Positions 15,875 through 24,519 of a DNA stretch of 64,000 bases are shown here, piece by piece; the first letter of the stretch is position 1; every line of letters starts with the position of its first letter. The stretch is from Vibrio maerlii (GTDB lineage Bacteria; Pseudomonadota; Gammaproteobacteria; Enterobacterales; Vibrionaceae): assembly GCF_003415655.1 (NCBI RefSeq), contig NZ_QRHC01000002.1, forward strand, positions 248,008-312,007, written 5' to 3'. Below the pieces are notes generated by a model that made no database searches, had not been told where the DNA came from, and saw only the letters and a list, made by a program, of their open reading frames with translations. A program made the position numbers and the translations under genes.

Positions 15875-17893
15875 TTAGAAGTTCTTAATCGCTTCTAGCA
15901 ACTCTACGTTTTCTGCTTTTCTGCGGTAGAACACCGGTGGTTGACCGACTGGAGCGTCGACTTTCGCCCAGCCACCAGTGAAGATTTCGCCTGTCCAAAC
16001 ATGAACCCACTCATCATCTGGTAGGTACAGTTCTTTCACTTCCTCACCTTGGTTATAAACTGGTGCGACTAACAGGTCACGGCCAAATAGGTATTGATAC
16101 TTGATCTCGTAAGATTCTGCATCTTGCTCATAGTGCATGAACAGCGGACGCTGAACCGGCATACCCTTCGTTGCATTTTCTTCAACGGCTGCCTTGATGT
16201 ATGGCTTAAGGTGCTTGTAGATCTTCGTCATACGAGCAAGGTGAGCCATTGTTTCTGCATCCGTGTCGAACTGGTGGTTGTCGCCAGGGCGGTTACCTTC
16301 GTGGCTACGCATGATTGGGGTGAATGCCGCCATCTCTGCCCAGCGTTGGAACAACTCTTTTGAACGTGTATTACCGTGAAGCGTTGTGTAGCCGCCGATG
16401 TCACTGTGGCTGATACCGTTACCCATCAAACCTGCTGATAACGCTGCTGGAATGACCGACGCTAGACCATCATCCTTCTCCCAGATTACCGATTGGTCAC
16501 CGGCCCAAAGTGCATGACAGTATCCTTGCATACCTGTTGCGCCAGCTCGCATGAAGAATAAGATGTCATTTGTCTTACCTGCTTCCGCAATCGCTTCGTG
16601 TTGAACTTTCGCCCAGCGGTAAGGCCATTTGTTGTGTTCGATCTCCGCGCTCACACCATTGTGCAGTGAACAGTCGGTTGGTAAGTACTCACCAAAGTCA
16701 CCCATCCAACCATCAAGACCGAAGTCGATCATGTTCGACTTGATTACACCTTTGTACCATTCGCATGCTTCAGGATTTGTGAAATCAACGACGCCACAGT
16801 AAAACTCACCGAAGTCGACAACATATTTTGAACCATCTTCTTTTGTAGCTAGGTAACCTTTTTCAAGAGCTTCGTTGTATAAAGGGAAGTCTTCTAGTAC
16901 GTATGGGTTAATGTAACCTAGGAAGCGAACACCCTCTTCTTTCAGTTCATGGATCTTAGTATCTAGACCAGGGTATAGGTCCGAGTTCCACTGCCAATCC
17001 CACTGTAGACGCTTACCAAATGATGTCATCTTGATGCCTTGCCAGTCCTGACACCACGCACCCGCTACTTCAACGCCCGCTTCTTTTGCAGCGGTTACCT
17101 TATCGATAGTAATTTCAGTACCACCTTGGATACCCAGAATCACGCCGTTGTATACCCACTCTGGTAGCGCTGGTTGACGACCAAATACGTCACTAATGTT
17201 AGTCATCAGCTCAGGGAAAGATTCTTCCGCGTCTAGCAATAGGTACTCAGGAATATTCCAACACTGCAGCTCGTGGTACTCCGCGTGAGTAAAGTCGAAA
17301 TCGGCGTAAGCCGTTGTTTCTAAATGGCAGAAGTATTTCTTGTCAGATACGAACGTTGGTTGTGGGTAGTTAGTGGTGTAGTAGTCACCACCCGCTTTAT
17401 CTTTTACGTCTGCTTGCCATGTTGTGTAAGTGTTTTTGTTACGACCAACACCTGGTTCAGAGCTCCATAGCGGGAAGTTTTTGCCACGTAGGTTTAGGTA
17501 GGTTAGCTGCTCACCACAACCAAATACGCGCTCTTCTTCTGTTGCTGCAACGCGCATCCAGAAGCGATTAAATTTCTTATCGACAGCTTCAAACTCAGCC
17601 TTCAAACGACCTTCTTGTGTCTCAGAAACCAGCATGTTAATCACTGGTTCACCGTCGAATTTGAACAATACAGATAGATTTTCACGACAATTCGCTTCAA
17701 CCTTTTCAAGGTCGAACTTACGTAGTGGAAGACGCTCAGTGACGTAGTCTGTGATATCGAAGTTACCACGATACATGTCGTAGTTTGCTTCACCCACACC
17801 GACAAATAGGCTTGGGTTAGTTTCAGAATGTTGGAAAACAACGCGGTTTTTATGCGTAATGGTTAGATTACCGTCGTTAATTTGGAATTCCAT
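15875..17893 (-). CDS. yihQ: Sulfoquinovosidase (GH31, YihQ-type)
   Basis: The 672-residue cytoplasmic enzyme should hydrolyse sulfoquinovosyl glycerol and other SQ glycosides to free sulfoquinovose. The catalytic nucleophile is Asp399 (GWMGDFGEY) and the acid/base Asp466 (WAGDQS). All residues I recall as SQ-binding in E. coli YihQ are present with a constant offset of six: Gln256, Gln282 (WCQDW), Arg295 and Trp298 (KRLQW) and Tyr502 (GGYTT). This separates it from ordinary alpha-glucosidases. There is no signal peptide. The ATG at 17893 follows GGAGAG; an earlier in-frame start would add 12 residues without support. A foldback repeat sits directly upstream. Confidence 0.96.
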   Translation of the reverse strand: MEFQINDGNLTITHKNRVVFQHSETNPSLFVGVGEANYDMYRGNFDITDYVTERLPLRKFDLEKVEANCRENLSVLFKFDGEPVINMLVSETQEGRLKAEFEAVDKKFNRFWMRVAATEEERVFGCGEQLTYLNLRGKNFPLWSSEPGVGRNKNTYTTWQADVKDKAGGDYYTTNYPQPTFVSDKKYFCHLETTAYADFDFTHAEYHELQCWNIPEYLLLDAEESFPELMTNISDVFGRQPALPEWVYNGVILGIQGGTEITIDKVTAAKEAGVEVAGAWCQDWQGIKMTSFGKRLQWDWQWNSDLYPGLDTKIHELKEEGVRFLGYINPYVLEDFPLYNEALEKGYLATKEDGSKYVVDFGEFYCGVVDFTNPEACEWYKGVIKSNMIDFGLDGWMGDFGEYLPTDCSLHNGVSAEIEHNKWPYRWAKVQHEAIAEAGKTNDILFFMRAGATGMQGYCHALWAGDQSVIWEKDDGLASVIPAALSAGLMGNGISHSDIGGYTTLHGNTRSKELFQRWAEMAAFTPIMRSHEGNRPGDNHQFDTDAETMAHLARMTKIYKHLKPYIKAAVEENATKGMPVQRPLFMHYEQDAESYEIKYQYLFGRDLLVAPVYNQGEEVKELYLPDDEWVHVWTGEIFTGGWAKVDAPVGQPPVFYRRKAENVELLEAIKNF

Positions 17894-17922
17894 GGGGTCT
17901 CTCCACGTTAAAACTGGGGGAT

Positions 17923-18085
17923 ATACCAATCACATTAATTATCTGCTCATTCTTGCCTGTTAAAACCGCTGATAACTGCGTTAAAGATTTTGTAGGTAGA
18001 GTAACTAGCTAGCTGCAATCTTTGCCTTGTTCTAAGCGGTTTTTCCTACGCAATTTTCTGAGCATCCAATTAATTCGACTGGTAT
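17923..18085. repeat. Foldback (MITE-like) element
   Basis: A 163-base block has 27-bp terminal inverted repeats, 17923-17949 and 18059-18085, agreeing at about 20 of 27 positions (ATACCAnTC..ATTAATT..TGCTCA). Inside, AAAACCGCT pairs with AGCGGTTTT and AAAGATT with AATCTTT, so the whole block can fold on itself. It has no coding capacity. This matches a small non-autonomous repeat element. It separates dctP from yihQ and could disturb or supply yihQ transcription. Confidence 0.6.
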
Positions 18086-18100
18086 TTTAAAAATTAGGGC

Positions 18101-18127
18101 TAAAAAAAGCGCACAAACGTGCGCTTT
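18101..18127 (-). terminator. Terminator after the first dctP
   Basis: AAAGCGCAC pairs with GTGCGCTTT around an AAAC loop (18106-18114 with 18119-18127) and runs into seven or more T on the minus strand. Confidence 0.9.
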
Positions 18128-18147
18128 AAAATGATTAAGTGCGACGA

Positions 18148-19197
18148 TTATTTAAATTGAATGTCGTAGTTTGCTTGGATAGCTGCTTCACACGTTTTGA
18201 TTTCGTTCTCGAAACGTTCCATCCACTTCTTACCTTCAGCACCAGAAGTCGCTAGGAAAGACTCTTTAACTGGAGCCGCAGCAGTTTGGAATGCTTGCTT
18301 CTCTGCAGCCGTTGGGTTGTATACCGTACCGCCTGCTTTCTTGAACTCTTCGTATGCTGTGAACTCTTTATGTTTCGGGTAAGCACGTAGGTATTGGTTT
18401 TGCGCTGCAACACCATCGATAACGACTTGTTTTAGCTCGTCTGGGAATGACTTAAATTTGTTGTCGTTGAACACCCAAGCACCACCCATGTAACCGTGAC
18501 CGTCAAGGATCATGTAGTCTAGGCTTTCGTGGAACTTGTTCATGATGATGTCTACGATACCGTTCTTAGTACCATCAACCATGCCTGTAGATAGCGCTGT
18601 ATATACTTCAGGCCATGCGATTGGCGTAGGTGCGCCACCTAGTTCTTTCACTAGCTCTTGCTGAGTTTTCGCTGGTACTGTACGAAGTTTTAGACCTTTC
18701 ACGTCTTCAGGGCTCTTAACCTGCTTCTTCGTAGTTGCGATGTTACGCCAGCCACCAGAGTTAGATACCATCATCAAACGGATGTTAGGTGCTTTTGCTG
18801 CTAGTTCTTTACGAACGTCACCGATGAACTGCTCGTTGTCGTATACACACTCAGCAACACGGTCGCTTGGTAGCATGTATGGCATATCAAATGCACCGAT
18901 TGGCTGCCAGAAGTTACCTAGCTCAGGGATTGTGGTTTGGAAGTAATCAAACATGCCCGCTTGAACACCCGCCATACACTCTTTTGCGTTACCACAAAGC
19001 TGGCCAGAAGGGTAAATATCAACTTGGATTTGGCCGTTTGAACGAGATTCTACGTAGTTTTTAAACACAAGTAGTGACTGATGGTTATAGCCATCTGTAG
19101 AAGTTACATGCGGTACAGTCAGCTTGTAATCAGCAGCGTTAGCAGCGCCAGCAGCAAATAGAGAAGCAGCAGCTAAACCTAATAGTGTTTTTTTCAT
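18148..19197 (-). CDS. TRAP transporter periplasmic binding protein (DctP), copy 1
   Basis: The 349-residue protein has a clear signal peptide (MKKTLLGLAAASLFAAGAANA, cleavage before ADYKL) and the DctP fold. The arginine in LKLRTVPAK is the usual anion-binding residue of TRAP binding proteins and would suit a sulfonate. Four cysteines (CGNAKEC, AECVY, KTCEA) are shared with the paralogue at 21284, suggesting periplasmic disulfides. From context it should capture sulfoquinovose, its glycoside, or DHPS. It has no membrane genes beside it; the only DctQM pair is at 22431-24353. The ATG at 19197 has AGGA upstream. Confidence 0.9.
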   Translation of the reverse strand: MKKTLLGLAAASLFAAGAANAADYKLTVPHVTSTDGYNHQSLLVFKNYVESRSNGQIQVDIYPSGQLCGNAKECMAGVQAGMFDYFQTTIPELGNFWQPIGAFDMPYMLPSDRVAECVYDNEQFIGDVRKELAAKAPNIRLMMVSNSGGWRNIATTKKQVKSPEDVKGLKLRTVPAKTQQELVKELGGAPTPIAWPEVYTALSTGMVDGTKNGIVDIIMNKFHESLDYMILDGHGYMGGAWVFNDNKFKSFPDELKQVVIDGVAAQNQYLRAYPKHKEFTAYEEFKKAGGTVYNPTAAEKQAFQTAAAPVKESFLATSGAEGKKWMERFENEIKTCEAAIQANYDIQFK

Positions 19198-19278
19198 GAT
19201 AAGTCCTTTCAATGTTATTGGTGTGACCCGATTGAATATGTTTTCAATTAATTAGATCACATTTTCTGTAATTAATTA

Positions 19279-19788
19279 TTATTGAGCTTGTATTTGAAGC
19301 TTTCGCTCTCTTTTAATTCTGAATATTGTGATGCAAAGCATGGTTGCATTAAACGTGTCATTTAATATTCCACCATACGAACCCACAATATACGCATTAA
19401 TCATCCAGATTAGGGTACAGATGAGAAACGCTATTCTCATTCGCAGACCTTCAGCACAAAACAGAGCGTAACAACTCACTAGTGATGCAGCTGCTGGCAG
19501 CAAATCAGTTGGGCTTGTATAAACGTAAGCACTGAGTGCAACTTGCAATAGAACAAAGAACCAGAAGACCTTTATTCCTTTAAATTTCAACGAAATAAAT
19601 GCTCGAAAAGAGTTAACAAACAGGTTTAAACCAGCAACAAGTGCTCCGAGCAATGTGTAATGTAGAGAGAAGGTTAAGCATGATAAGCAAATCAGAGCTT
19701 TCATGCGGTTATCATTCACCGTAGAAGCAGCCAAAATATTAAAACCAAAAGCGACAAATCCTAATGCTTGAATAAATGTGTCGCTCAT
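19279..19788 (-). CDS. YgjV-family inner membrane protein
   Basis: The 169-residue protein is almost entirely hydrophobic, with five to six membrane segments. It matches the YgjV-like family: the start TFIQALGFVAFGFNILA, the NDNRMKALICLSC loop and the end GGILNDTFNATMLC are typical. The function of the family is not established. It sits inside the SQ island upstream of the first dctP on the same strand, 81 bases away, but nothing in it speaks of sulfonates. It may be a bystander or an accessory membrane protein. The ATG at 19788 was preferred over an adjacent TTG. Confidence 0.75.
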   Translation of the reverse strand: MSDTFIQALGFVAFGFNILAASTVNDNRMKALICLSCLTFSLHYTLLGALVAGLNLFVNSFRAFISLKFKGIKVFWFFVLLQVALSAYVYTSPTDLLPAAASLVSCYALFCAEGLRMRIAFLICTLIWMINAYIVGSYGGILNDTFNATMLCITIFRIKRERKLQIQAQ

Positions 19789-20002
19789 CAATATTTCGCT
19801 CTCTCTATTAATATAATTCTTGCATTTTAAAAAAGGGCCCTGCGAACTATTCCGATTTATTAATAGAGATAAACACAGGGCAAATAATATTAAAAAACAC
19901 TTTAACGTTTAGGACTTCTACCCCCTAAACACAAAACAAACTATAAATTAATTTTTTCATTATATATAATGAAACAAATTCATTTTTTGATTCCAAACCG
20001 GA

Positions 20003-20884
20003 ATGGATATAGATTTACTTCGCACTTTTTGTCAGCTGGCTGAAGATCAAAATTATCGAGTCGCCTCAGAGCACTTGTTTATCACTCAATCAGCCCTAAC
20101 AAAGAAGATAAAACGCCTTGAAGAACAGATAGATGTCACACTTTTTGAACGTGGCAGGCACGGTGCCGAACTGACGCCAATGGGTAAGATTTTGTTGCCT
20201 GAAGCCAAGCGAATGCTCAAGAGTTTTCAATCTTTCCAAACGCTTTCCAGCTATGTGGCAGAGGGCACATCTGGACACCTAAATATTGGCTTTGGTATTT
20301 CTTCCTTTTATGAAGCCCCCGCATATATCGCTCAATTCAAGCAAGATCATCCGAATGTTCATGTCAGCTTAAACGACTTTCCGTCACATAAGATGATTGA
20401 AGGATTGATGCTAGGAAACATTCAAGTTGGTTTCGATAGACTACCAGCAGAGGCACCACTGAAAACGTTTCCACTATTTAGTGATCAGTTGGCAATAGCG
20501 ATTCATAAACAGGAAATGACCGATGAAAACGACCTATGGGCTTCGCTAAGTCATCACGATTACCTTGGGTTAAGTCCAAACAAAAACCCAACCATGCTTA
20601 AACATATTAGCGCTTACTTATGGGAAGCAAAGCAACAGCTTACTGCGGTAGAAGAAGCCGATGACATCATGACTCTACTAGCATTGGTATCCGCGCGCTT
20701 GGGCTACACTATTATTCCAGCCAGTGTGGCACGCATTAGCCAGCCAGAGATCCGTTTCATTCCTTTAACGGGTGATCATGCGAGTTGGGAAGTCGGTTTG
20801 GTTTGGAACTCTGAACGTATCGACCCAATCTGTACAAAGTTCATTGAACATGTTGAAGCGACAAGCAAAACTGAGCACAAATAA
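20003..20884 (+). CDS. LysR-family transcriptional regulator
   Basis: The 293-residue protein has an N-terminal winged helix (residues 1-60: DLLRTFCQLAEDQNYRVASE, TQSALTKKIKRLEE) and a LysR effector domain from about residue 90. It is divergent from the ygjV-like gene, with dctP beyond it, so it may control those genes. The 214-base gap is AT-rich and would hold its site. No effector can be read from sequence; SQ, DHPS or sulfite are contextual guesses. It is a second regulator in the island beside the CsqR-like one at 31769. Confidence 0.88.
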   Translation: MDIDLLRTFCQLAEDQNYRVASEHLFITQSALTKKIKRLEEQIDVTLFERGRHGAELTPMGKILLPEAKRMLKSFQSFQTLSSYVAEGTSGHLNIGFGISSFYEAPAYIAQFKQDHPNVHVSLNDFPSHKMIEGLMLGNIQVGFDRLPAEAPLKTFPLFSDQLAIAIHKQEMTDENDLWASLSHHDYLGLSPNKNPTMLKHISAYLWEAKQQLTAVEEADDIMTLLALVSARLGYTIIPASVARISQPEIRFIPLTGDHASWEVGLVWNSERIDPICTKFIEHVEATSKTEHK

Positions 20885-20910
20885 AAGGTCTAGCACTACG
20901 CTAGACCTTT
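20884..20910. terminator. Bidirectional terminator, LysR gene / EIIB gene
   Basis: AAAGGTCTAGC pairs perfectly with GCTAGACCTTT over an ACTAC loop. It ends the LysR gene and lies 30 bases beyond the stop of the convergent EIIB gene. Confidence 0.88.
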
Positions 20911-20939
20911 GAATTTAAACTATATATTTTGCTTCTTGC

Positions 20940-21206
20940 TTAAGTGACAGCTTGTGCTCTTAACTCATCAGCGAGTGTATGCACATCAAAGAACACTACC
21001 TGAACATGATTTTCTGGTAGGTGGATAAAACCCAGAGCGCCTTGTCGTTTTAAGACTTTTTCATCTACTGCACCCGTGTCTTTTACCTGGATACGAAGGC
21101 GCGTTGCACAGTTATCAATGGTGCCTTCGACGATATTCTCGATACCACCTAAACCAGCAAGGATTTTACGCGCCTTCGCTTTTAGGTCGCCTTTGTCATT
21201 AATCAT
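20940..21206 (-). CDS. Orphan PTS EIIB domain, glucose/GlcNAc type
   Basis: This 88-residue protein is a free-standing EIIB domain. It has KARKILAGLGGIENI followed by the phosphorylation-site motif DNCATRLRIQV (Cys48) and the closing HVQVVFF strand. No EIIC of its family is encoded nearby. It lies 78 bases after the second dctP gene and looks co-transcribed with the TRAP genes. A phospho-EIIB without a permease could act as a regulatory protein sensing PTS state, or could serve an EIIC encoded elsewhere. The ATG at 21206 follows GGAGAAAGG. Confidence 0.88.
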   Translation of the reverse strand: MINDKGDLKAKARKILAGLGGIENIVEGTIDNCATRLRIQVKDTGAVDEKVLKRQGALGFIHLPENHVQVVFFDVHTLADELRAQAVT

Positions 21207-21223
21207 ACCTTTCTCCTAAATAA

Positions 21224-21251
21224 AAAGTGCCAGCGTATTGGCCAGCACTTT
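21224..21251 (-). terminator. Intercistronic hairpin between dctP copy 2 and EIIB
   Basis: AAAGTGC (21224-21230) pairs with GCACTTT (21245-21251), with additional inner pairing. On the minus strand only a short T tract follows, so partial termination is more likely than a full stop. Confidence 0.5.
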
Positions 21252-21283
21252 CAGTCGTTACCAATTATTTAGCTAACCAGTAA

Positions 21284-22330
21284 TTACATAGTCAGCTTGT
21301 ATGAAGCTTCGATTTCTGCTTCACACGTTTTGATTTGAGTTTGGAAACGCTCTAGCCACTCTTTACCTTCTGCATCGGCATTTGCAGCCCAGTTGTCGAT
21401 AACTGGCTTAGTCGCTGCCTTGAATGCTTCTTTTTCAGCTGGTGTTGGGTTATAGATCGTACCGTTCGCTTGCTTAAATGTTTCGTAAGACGCGTACTCG
21501 TTGTGTTTAGGATACGAGTTAAGGTACTGCTGCTGCGCTTCGATTGCATCAAGAACCACACGCTTAAGCTCTGGAGAAAGTGAGTTGTACTTCATGTCAG
21601 ACATCACCCAAGCACCGCCCATATATGCGTGACCATCTAGTGTTAGGTAGTCTAAGCTCTCATGGAAACGACTTTGAATGATATCAACGATACCGTTCTT
21701 AGTACCTTCAGCAACACCAGTAGAAAGCGCGGTGTATACCTCAGGCCATGCGATTGGTGTTGGAGAACCGTCAAGCTCTTTCACTAGGTCTTGCTGAACC
21801 TTAGCTGGAACCGTACGAATCTTCATACCCTTCACATCTTCAGGAGTCTTGATCGCCTTGTTCGTTGTTGCGAAGTTACGCCAACCGCCCGAGTTCGCTA
21901 CCATCATTAGACGTGTGTTTGGTGCCTTCTTGATTACGTTCTTACGAACATCAGACATAAACTCGTCGTTACCGTATACACACTCAGCTACACGGTCGTT
22001 TGGTAGAAGGTATGGTAGGTCGAATGATTCTGCAGGTTTCCAGTAGTAAGCGATTTCAGAAACTGTTGTTGGGAAATAATCAAACATACCTGCTTGAACC
22101 CCAGCAATACACTCTTTACCTGAGCCACAAAGCTGGCCCGAACCGTAGATGTTTACTTTAAGTTCACCGTTAGAACGAGTCTCTAGGTGGTTCTTAAATA
22201 CAAGCAGAGACTGGTGGTTGTAACTGTCTGGTGAAGTCAGATGAACCACGTTGAACTCTGTTGCAGCCGTTGCTGCAGCACTTGCAAGTAGAGCGGTAGA
22301 AGTCGCTAGTGTTAGAAGTGTTTTTTTCAT
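21284..22330 (-). CDS. TRAP transporter periplasmic binding protein (DctP), copy 2
   Basis: The 348-residue protein is a close paralogue of the protein at 18148-19197. Shared blocks include YNHQSLLVFKN, AGVQAGMFDYF, APNxRLMMV.NSGGWRN, TPIAWPEVYTALSTG and FHESLDY. It has its own signal peptide ending AAATA and keeps the conserved Arg (MKIRTVPAK) and the four cysteines. It lies directly after dctQ and dctM, so it is the cognate binding protein of that pair. Two binding proteins for one membrane pair suggests two related ligands, such as SQ glycosides and DHPS; which binds which is unknown. AAGGAT precedes the ATG. Confidence 0.92.
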   Translation of the reverse strand: MKKTLLTLATSTALLASAAATAATEFNVVHLTSPDSYNHQSLLVFKNHLETRSNGELKVNIYGSGQLCGSGKECIAGVQAGMFDYFPTTVSEIAYYWKPAESFDLPYLLPNDRVAECVYGNDEFMSDVRKNVIKKAPNTRLMMVANSGGWRNFATTNKAIKTPEDVKGMKIRTVPAKVQQDLVKELDGSPTPIAWPEVYTALSTGVAEGTKNGIVDIIQSRFHESLDYLTLDGHAYMGGAWVMSDMKYNSLSPELKRVVLDAIEAQQQYLNSYPKHNEYASYETFKQANGTIYNPTPAEKEAFKAATKPVIDNWAANADAEGKEWLERFQTQIKTCEAEIEASYKLTM

Positions 22331-22365
22331 TATTTTAAATCCTTGTAGGATATAGCTTTGATTTT

Positions 22366-22422
22366 AATAACGGCACCTTGGCTTTGTTGCCGGGCTCTTT
22401 GTCCCTTGAGTGTGCCGTTATT
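22366..22422 (-). other. Intercistronic stem-loop between dctM and dctP copy 2
   Basis: An 11-bp perfect stem (AATAACGGCAC 22366-22376 with GTGCCGTTATT 22412-22422) encloses a GC-rich loop with further pairing. There is no U tract. It may stabilise or process the mRNA so that the binding protein is made in excess. Confidence 0.5.
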
Positions 22423-22430
22423 TGTATTGC

Positions 22431-23720
22431 TTACATGATGCCGAACGCTTGAGGCAGACCAATCACCAATTGTGGGAAGCACGAGATGATGAAGATAAGT
22501 GCCATTTCAACAATCAAGAATGGGATAATCTTCTTAGAGATTTCTGATACTGGTACTTTCGATACGCCTGATGCGACGAACAGTACAAGTCCCATTGGTG
22601 GTGTTGCTAGACCGATTGATAGGTTTGCACACATAACCACACCGAAGTGAACAGGGTCGATACCCGCTGCTGTCATGATTGGCGCGAAGATTGGTGCGAA
22701 GATAAGAATCGCTGGGCCCGCATCTAGGAACATACCGATTAGGAATAGCAATACGTTGATGATTGCAAACAGTAAGTATGGGTTATCTGTGATGCCGTTC
22801 ATGAAGTCAGCAACCATCGTCGATACACCAGACAAGCTGATTAGCGATGCGAAGCCACTTGCCGCCGCAACAATGATTAGGATAGATGCTGCATTCACTG
22901 CTACTTTCGCAAATAGTGCGTAAGTTGCTTTAACGTTTGTCGCCTTAATGATGTATAGCGATACAACAATTGCGTACGCTACCGCTACTGCCGCTGCTTC
23001 AGTCGGAGTGAAGATACCACCGTAGATACCACCTAGGATAATAACTGGCGTTAGTAGAGGAACAATCGCAAGTTTGAATGCCTGGCGACGCTCCATTGCT
23101 GGCGCACGTTCCATAGGTTTTACATCAGGGTACTTGTTGATCTGAATACGGTTCATGATCATCAGGCCAAGACAGAAAATGATGCCTGGTGTTACACCCG
23201 CTAGGAACATTGCCGCTACTGACGTGTTCATTACGAACGCGTAGATAAGCATGATGCCTGATGGTGGGATGATGTTACCAAGTACCGTCGCCGCTGCTGT
23301 AAGCGCCGCTGAGTAGCCCGTGTCATATTTGTACTTTTTCATTTCAGGGATAAGCATGCCACCGATCGCTGAAGTTGCCGCTACCGCTGAACCTGTTAGA
23401 GCACCAAAAATAGTTGCTGCAAGGATAACTACGTGACCAAGACCACCGCGTAGATGCTGAACCATAGTCTGAGCAAAAGCGATAATACGTGGTGTGATAC
23501 CACCCGCTGTCATGCACTCACCCGCCAGCATGAAGAATGGTAGTGCAAGTAGTAGGAAGCTATCTAGACCAGAGTAAAGGCGCTGATAAAGCATGTTCGC
23601 AAACAGCATTTGGTCATTTTGGAATAACGTAATGATTGGCGATAGACCGAGTGTAAACAGTACAGGTACACCGACAATCAGAAGAATTAAGAAATATAGA
23701 ATAAAAATTGGAGAAACCAT
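22431..23720 (-). CDS. TRAP transporter large permease (DctM)
   Basis: The 429-residue integral membrane protein has about 12 hydrophobic segments. Family hallmarks are the start PIFILYFLILLIVGVPVLF, FFMLAGECMTAGGITPRI, TGSAVAATSAIGGMLIP, IIPPSGIMLIYA and GLATPPMGLVLFVASG. It drives sodium-coupled uptake of the ligand delivered by DctP. dctQ lies 12 bases upstream and dctP copy 2 downstream, in the common Q-M-P order. In the SQ island it would replace the YihO/YihP-type permeases of E. coli. GAGGGTG precedes the ATG. Confidence 0.95.
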   Translation of the reverse strand: MVSPIFILYFLILLIVGVPVLFTLGLSPIITLFQNDQMLFANMLYQRLYSGLDSFLLLALPFFMLAGECMTAGGITPRIIAFAQTMVQHLRGGLGHVVILAATIFGALTGSAVAATSAIGGMLIPEMKKYKYDTGYSAALTAAATVLGNIIPPSGIMLIYAFVMNTSVAAMFLAGVTPGIIFCLGLMIMNRIQINKYPDVKPMERAPAMERRQAFKLAIVPLLTPVIILGGIYGGIFTPTEAAAVAVAYAIVVSLYIIKATNVKATYALFAKVAVNAASILIIVAAASGFASLISLSGVSTMVADFMNGITDNPYLLFAIINVLLFLIGMFLDAGPAILIFAPIFAPIMTAAGIDPVHFGVVMCANLSIGLATPPMGLVLFVASGVSKVPVSEISKKIIPFLIVEMALIFIISCFPQLVIGLPQAFGIM

Positions 23721-23732
23721 TACAACACCCTC

Positions 23733-24353
23733 TTAAGCCGCAGTCTTAGATTCAACCAACGGAGATTCTTCTTGCTCTTCCGTTGATTCAACTGCTTGTT
23801 GGCCGCCTTCATATAGACCAGTCGTTTTTGCGGTTTGAGATACGTCTTCAAAATCGCCCAGAATGCCGCGAATTGATGCGATAGCCTTTTGTACTGCGTA
23901 CACGATAGTCACAGCCATCATCACTGGTGGGATGATGTAAACGAAGTACATTGGGATAGGAAGACTGTCCGCCATTACCGAACCTGTGTTGAAGAAGTTC
24001 CAACCGAACTTGATCCAAACTAGGAACACTAGAATTGCTGCAATGTGTGCAACAAGTGCAAACGCTGCATAGAGACGTGGCGCTTTCTTCTCTAAGATCT
24101 CAGTCAAAAACGTCATCGCGATGTTTTTGTCTGTGAGGTAAACGAAAGGTAGGCAAAGGTACGTCATGTAGATCATTAGGAATCGTGAAGATTCGTCAGT
24201 CCAACTTAGAGGCACATTAAACACATAACGGAAAAGAACTTGAGCGACAACAATTACTGTCATGACTAGCAATAAAATACCCGCTACATGCCGTAAAAGT
24301 CTTGAGACTGGAGTCGTCACTGTATTCAATGCTTTTTCAATTGCTCGTAGCAT
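23733..24353 (-). CDS. TRAP transporter small permease (DctQ)
   Basis: The 206-residue protein has four hydrophobic segments and the DctQ signatures VLFRYVFNVPLSWTDESSRF and FVYIIPPVMMAVT. It pairs with DctM as the transporter's small membrane subunit. A hydrophilic Glu/Ser-rich tail of about 40 residues (TTGLYEGGQQAVES onward) extends past the last segment, longer than usual and probably disordered. It begins the TRAP operon; operator-like repeats lie just upstream at 24468-24514. AGGTGA precedes the ATG. Confidence 0.92.
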   Translation of the reverse strand: MLRAIEKALNTVTTPVSRLLRHVAGILLLVMTVIVVAQVLFRYVFNVPLSWTDESSRFLMIYMTYLCLPFVYLTDKNIAMTFLTEILEKKAPRLYAAFALVAHIAAILVFLVWIKFGWNFFNTGSVMADSLPIPMYFVYIIPPVMMAVTIVYAVQKAIASIRGILGDFEDVSQTAKTTGLYEGGQQAVESTEEQEESPLVESKTAA

Positions 24354-24467
24354 AGAATCACCTAAGAATTGTAATTATAAATTATGGAAACAACACATTG
24401 TTCACTGGAAGTGCATTGATAACTTAGATAGTTATTCTGTTCCGTGACTATTTTCACAACCAGAAAC

Positions 24468-24514
24468 AATGTGTCATTTTTTGTAGGGTTAATGTCACAT
24501 TACGGACATTTCTG
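24468..24514 (-). promoter_or_regulatory. Putative CsqR-type operator upstream of dctQ
   Basis: Two copies of a TGTCA-T-rich element (TGTCATTTTTTGT at 24472 and TGTCACATTACGGACATTT at 24493) lie 115-160 bases before the dctQ start. They resemble the repeats at 30677 and 36492. The match is looser than between those two. Confidence 0.45.
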
Positions 24515-24519
24515 TTGAA

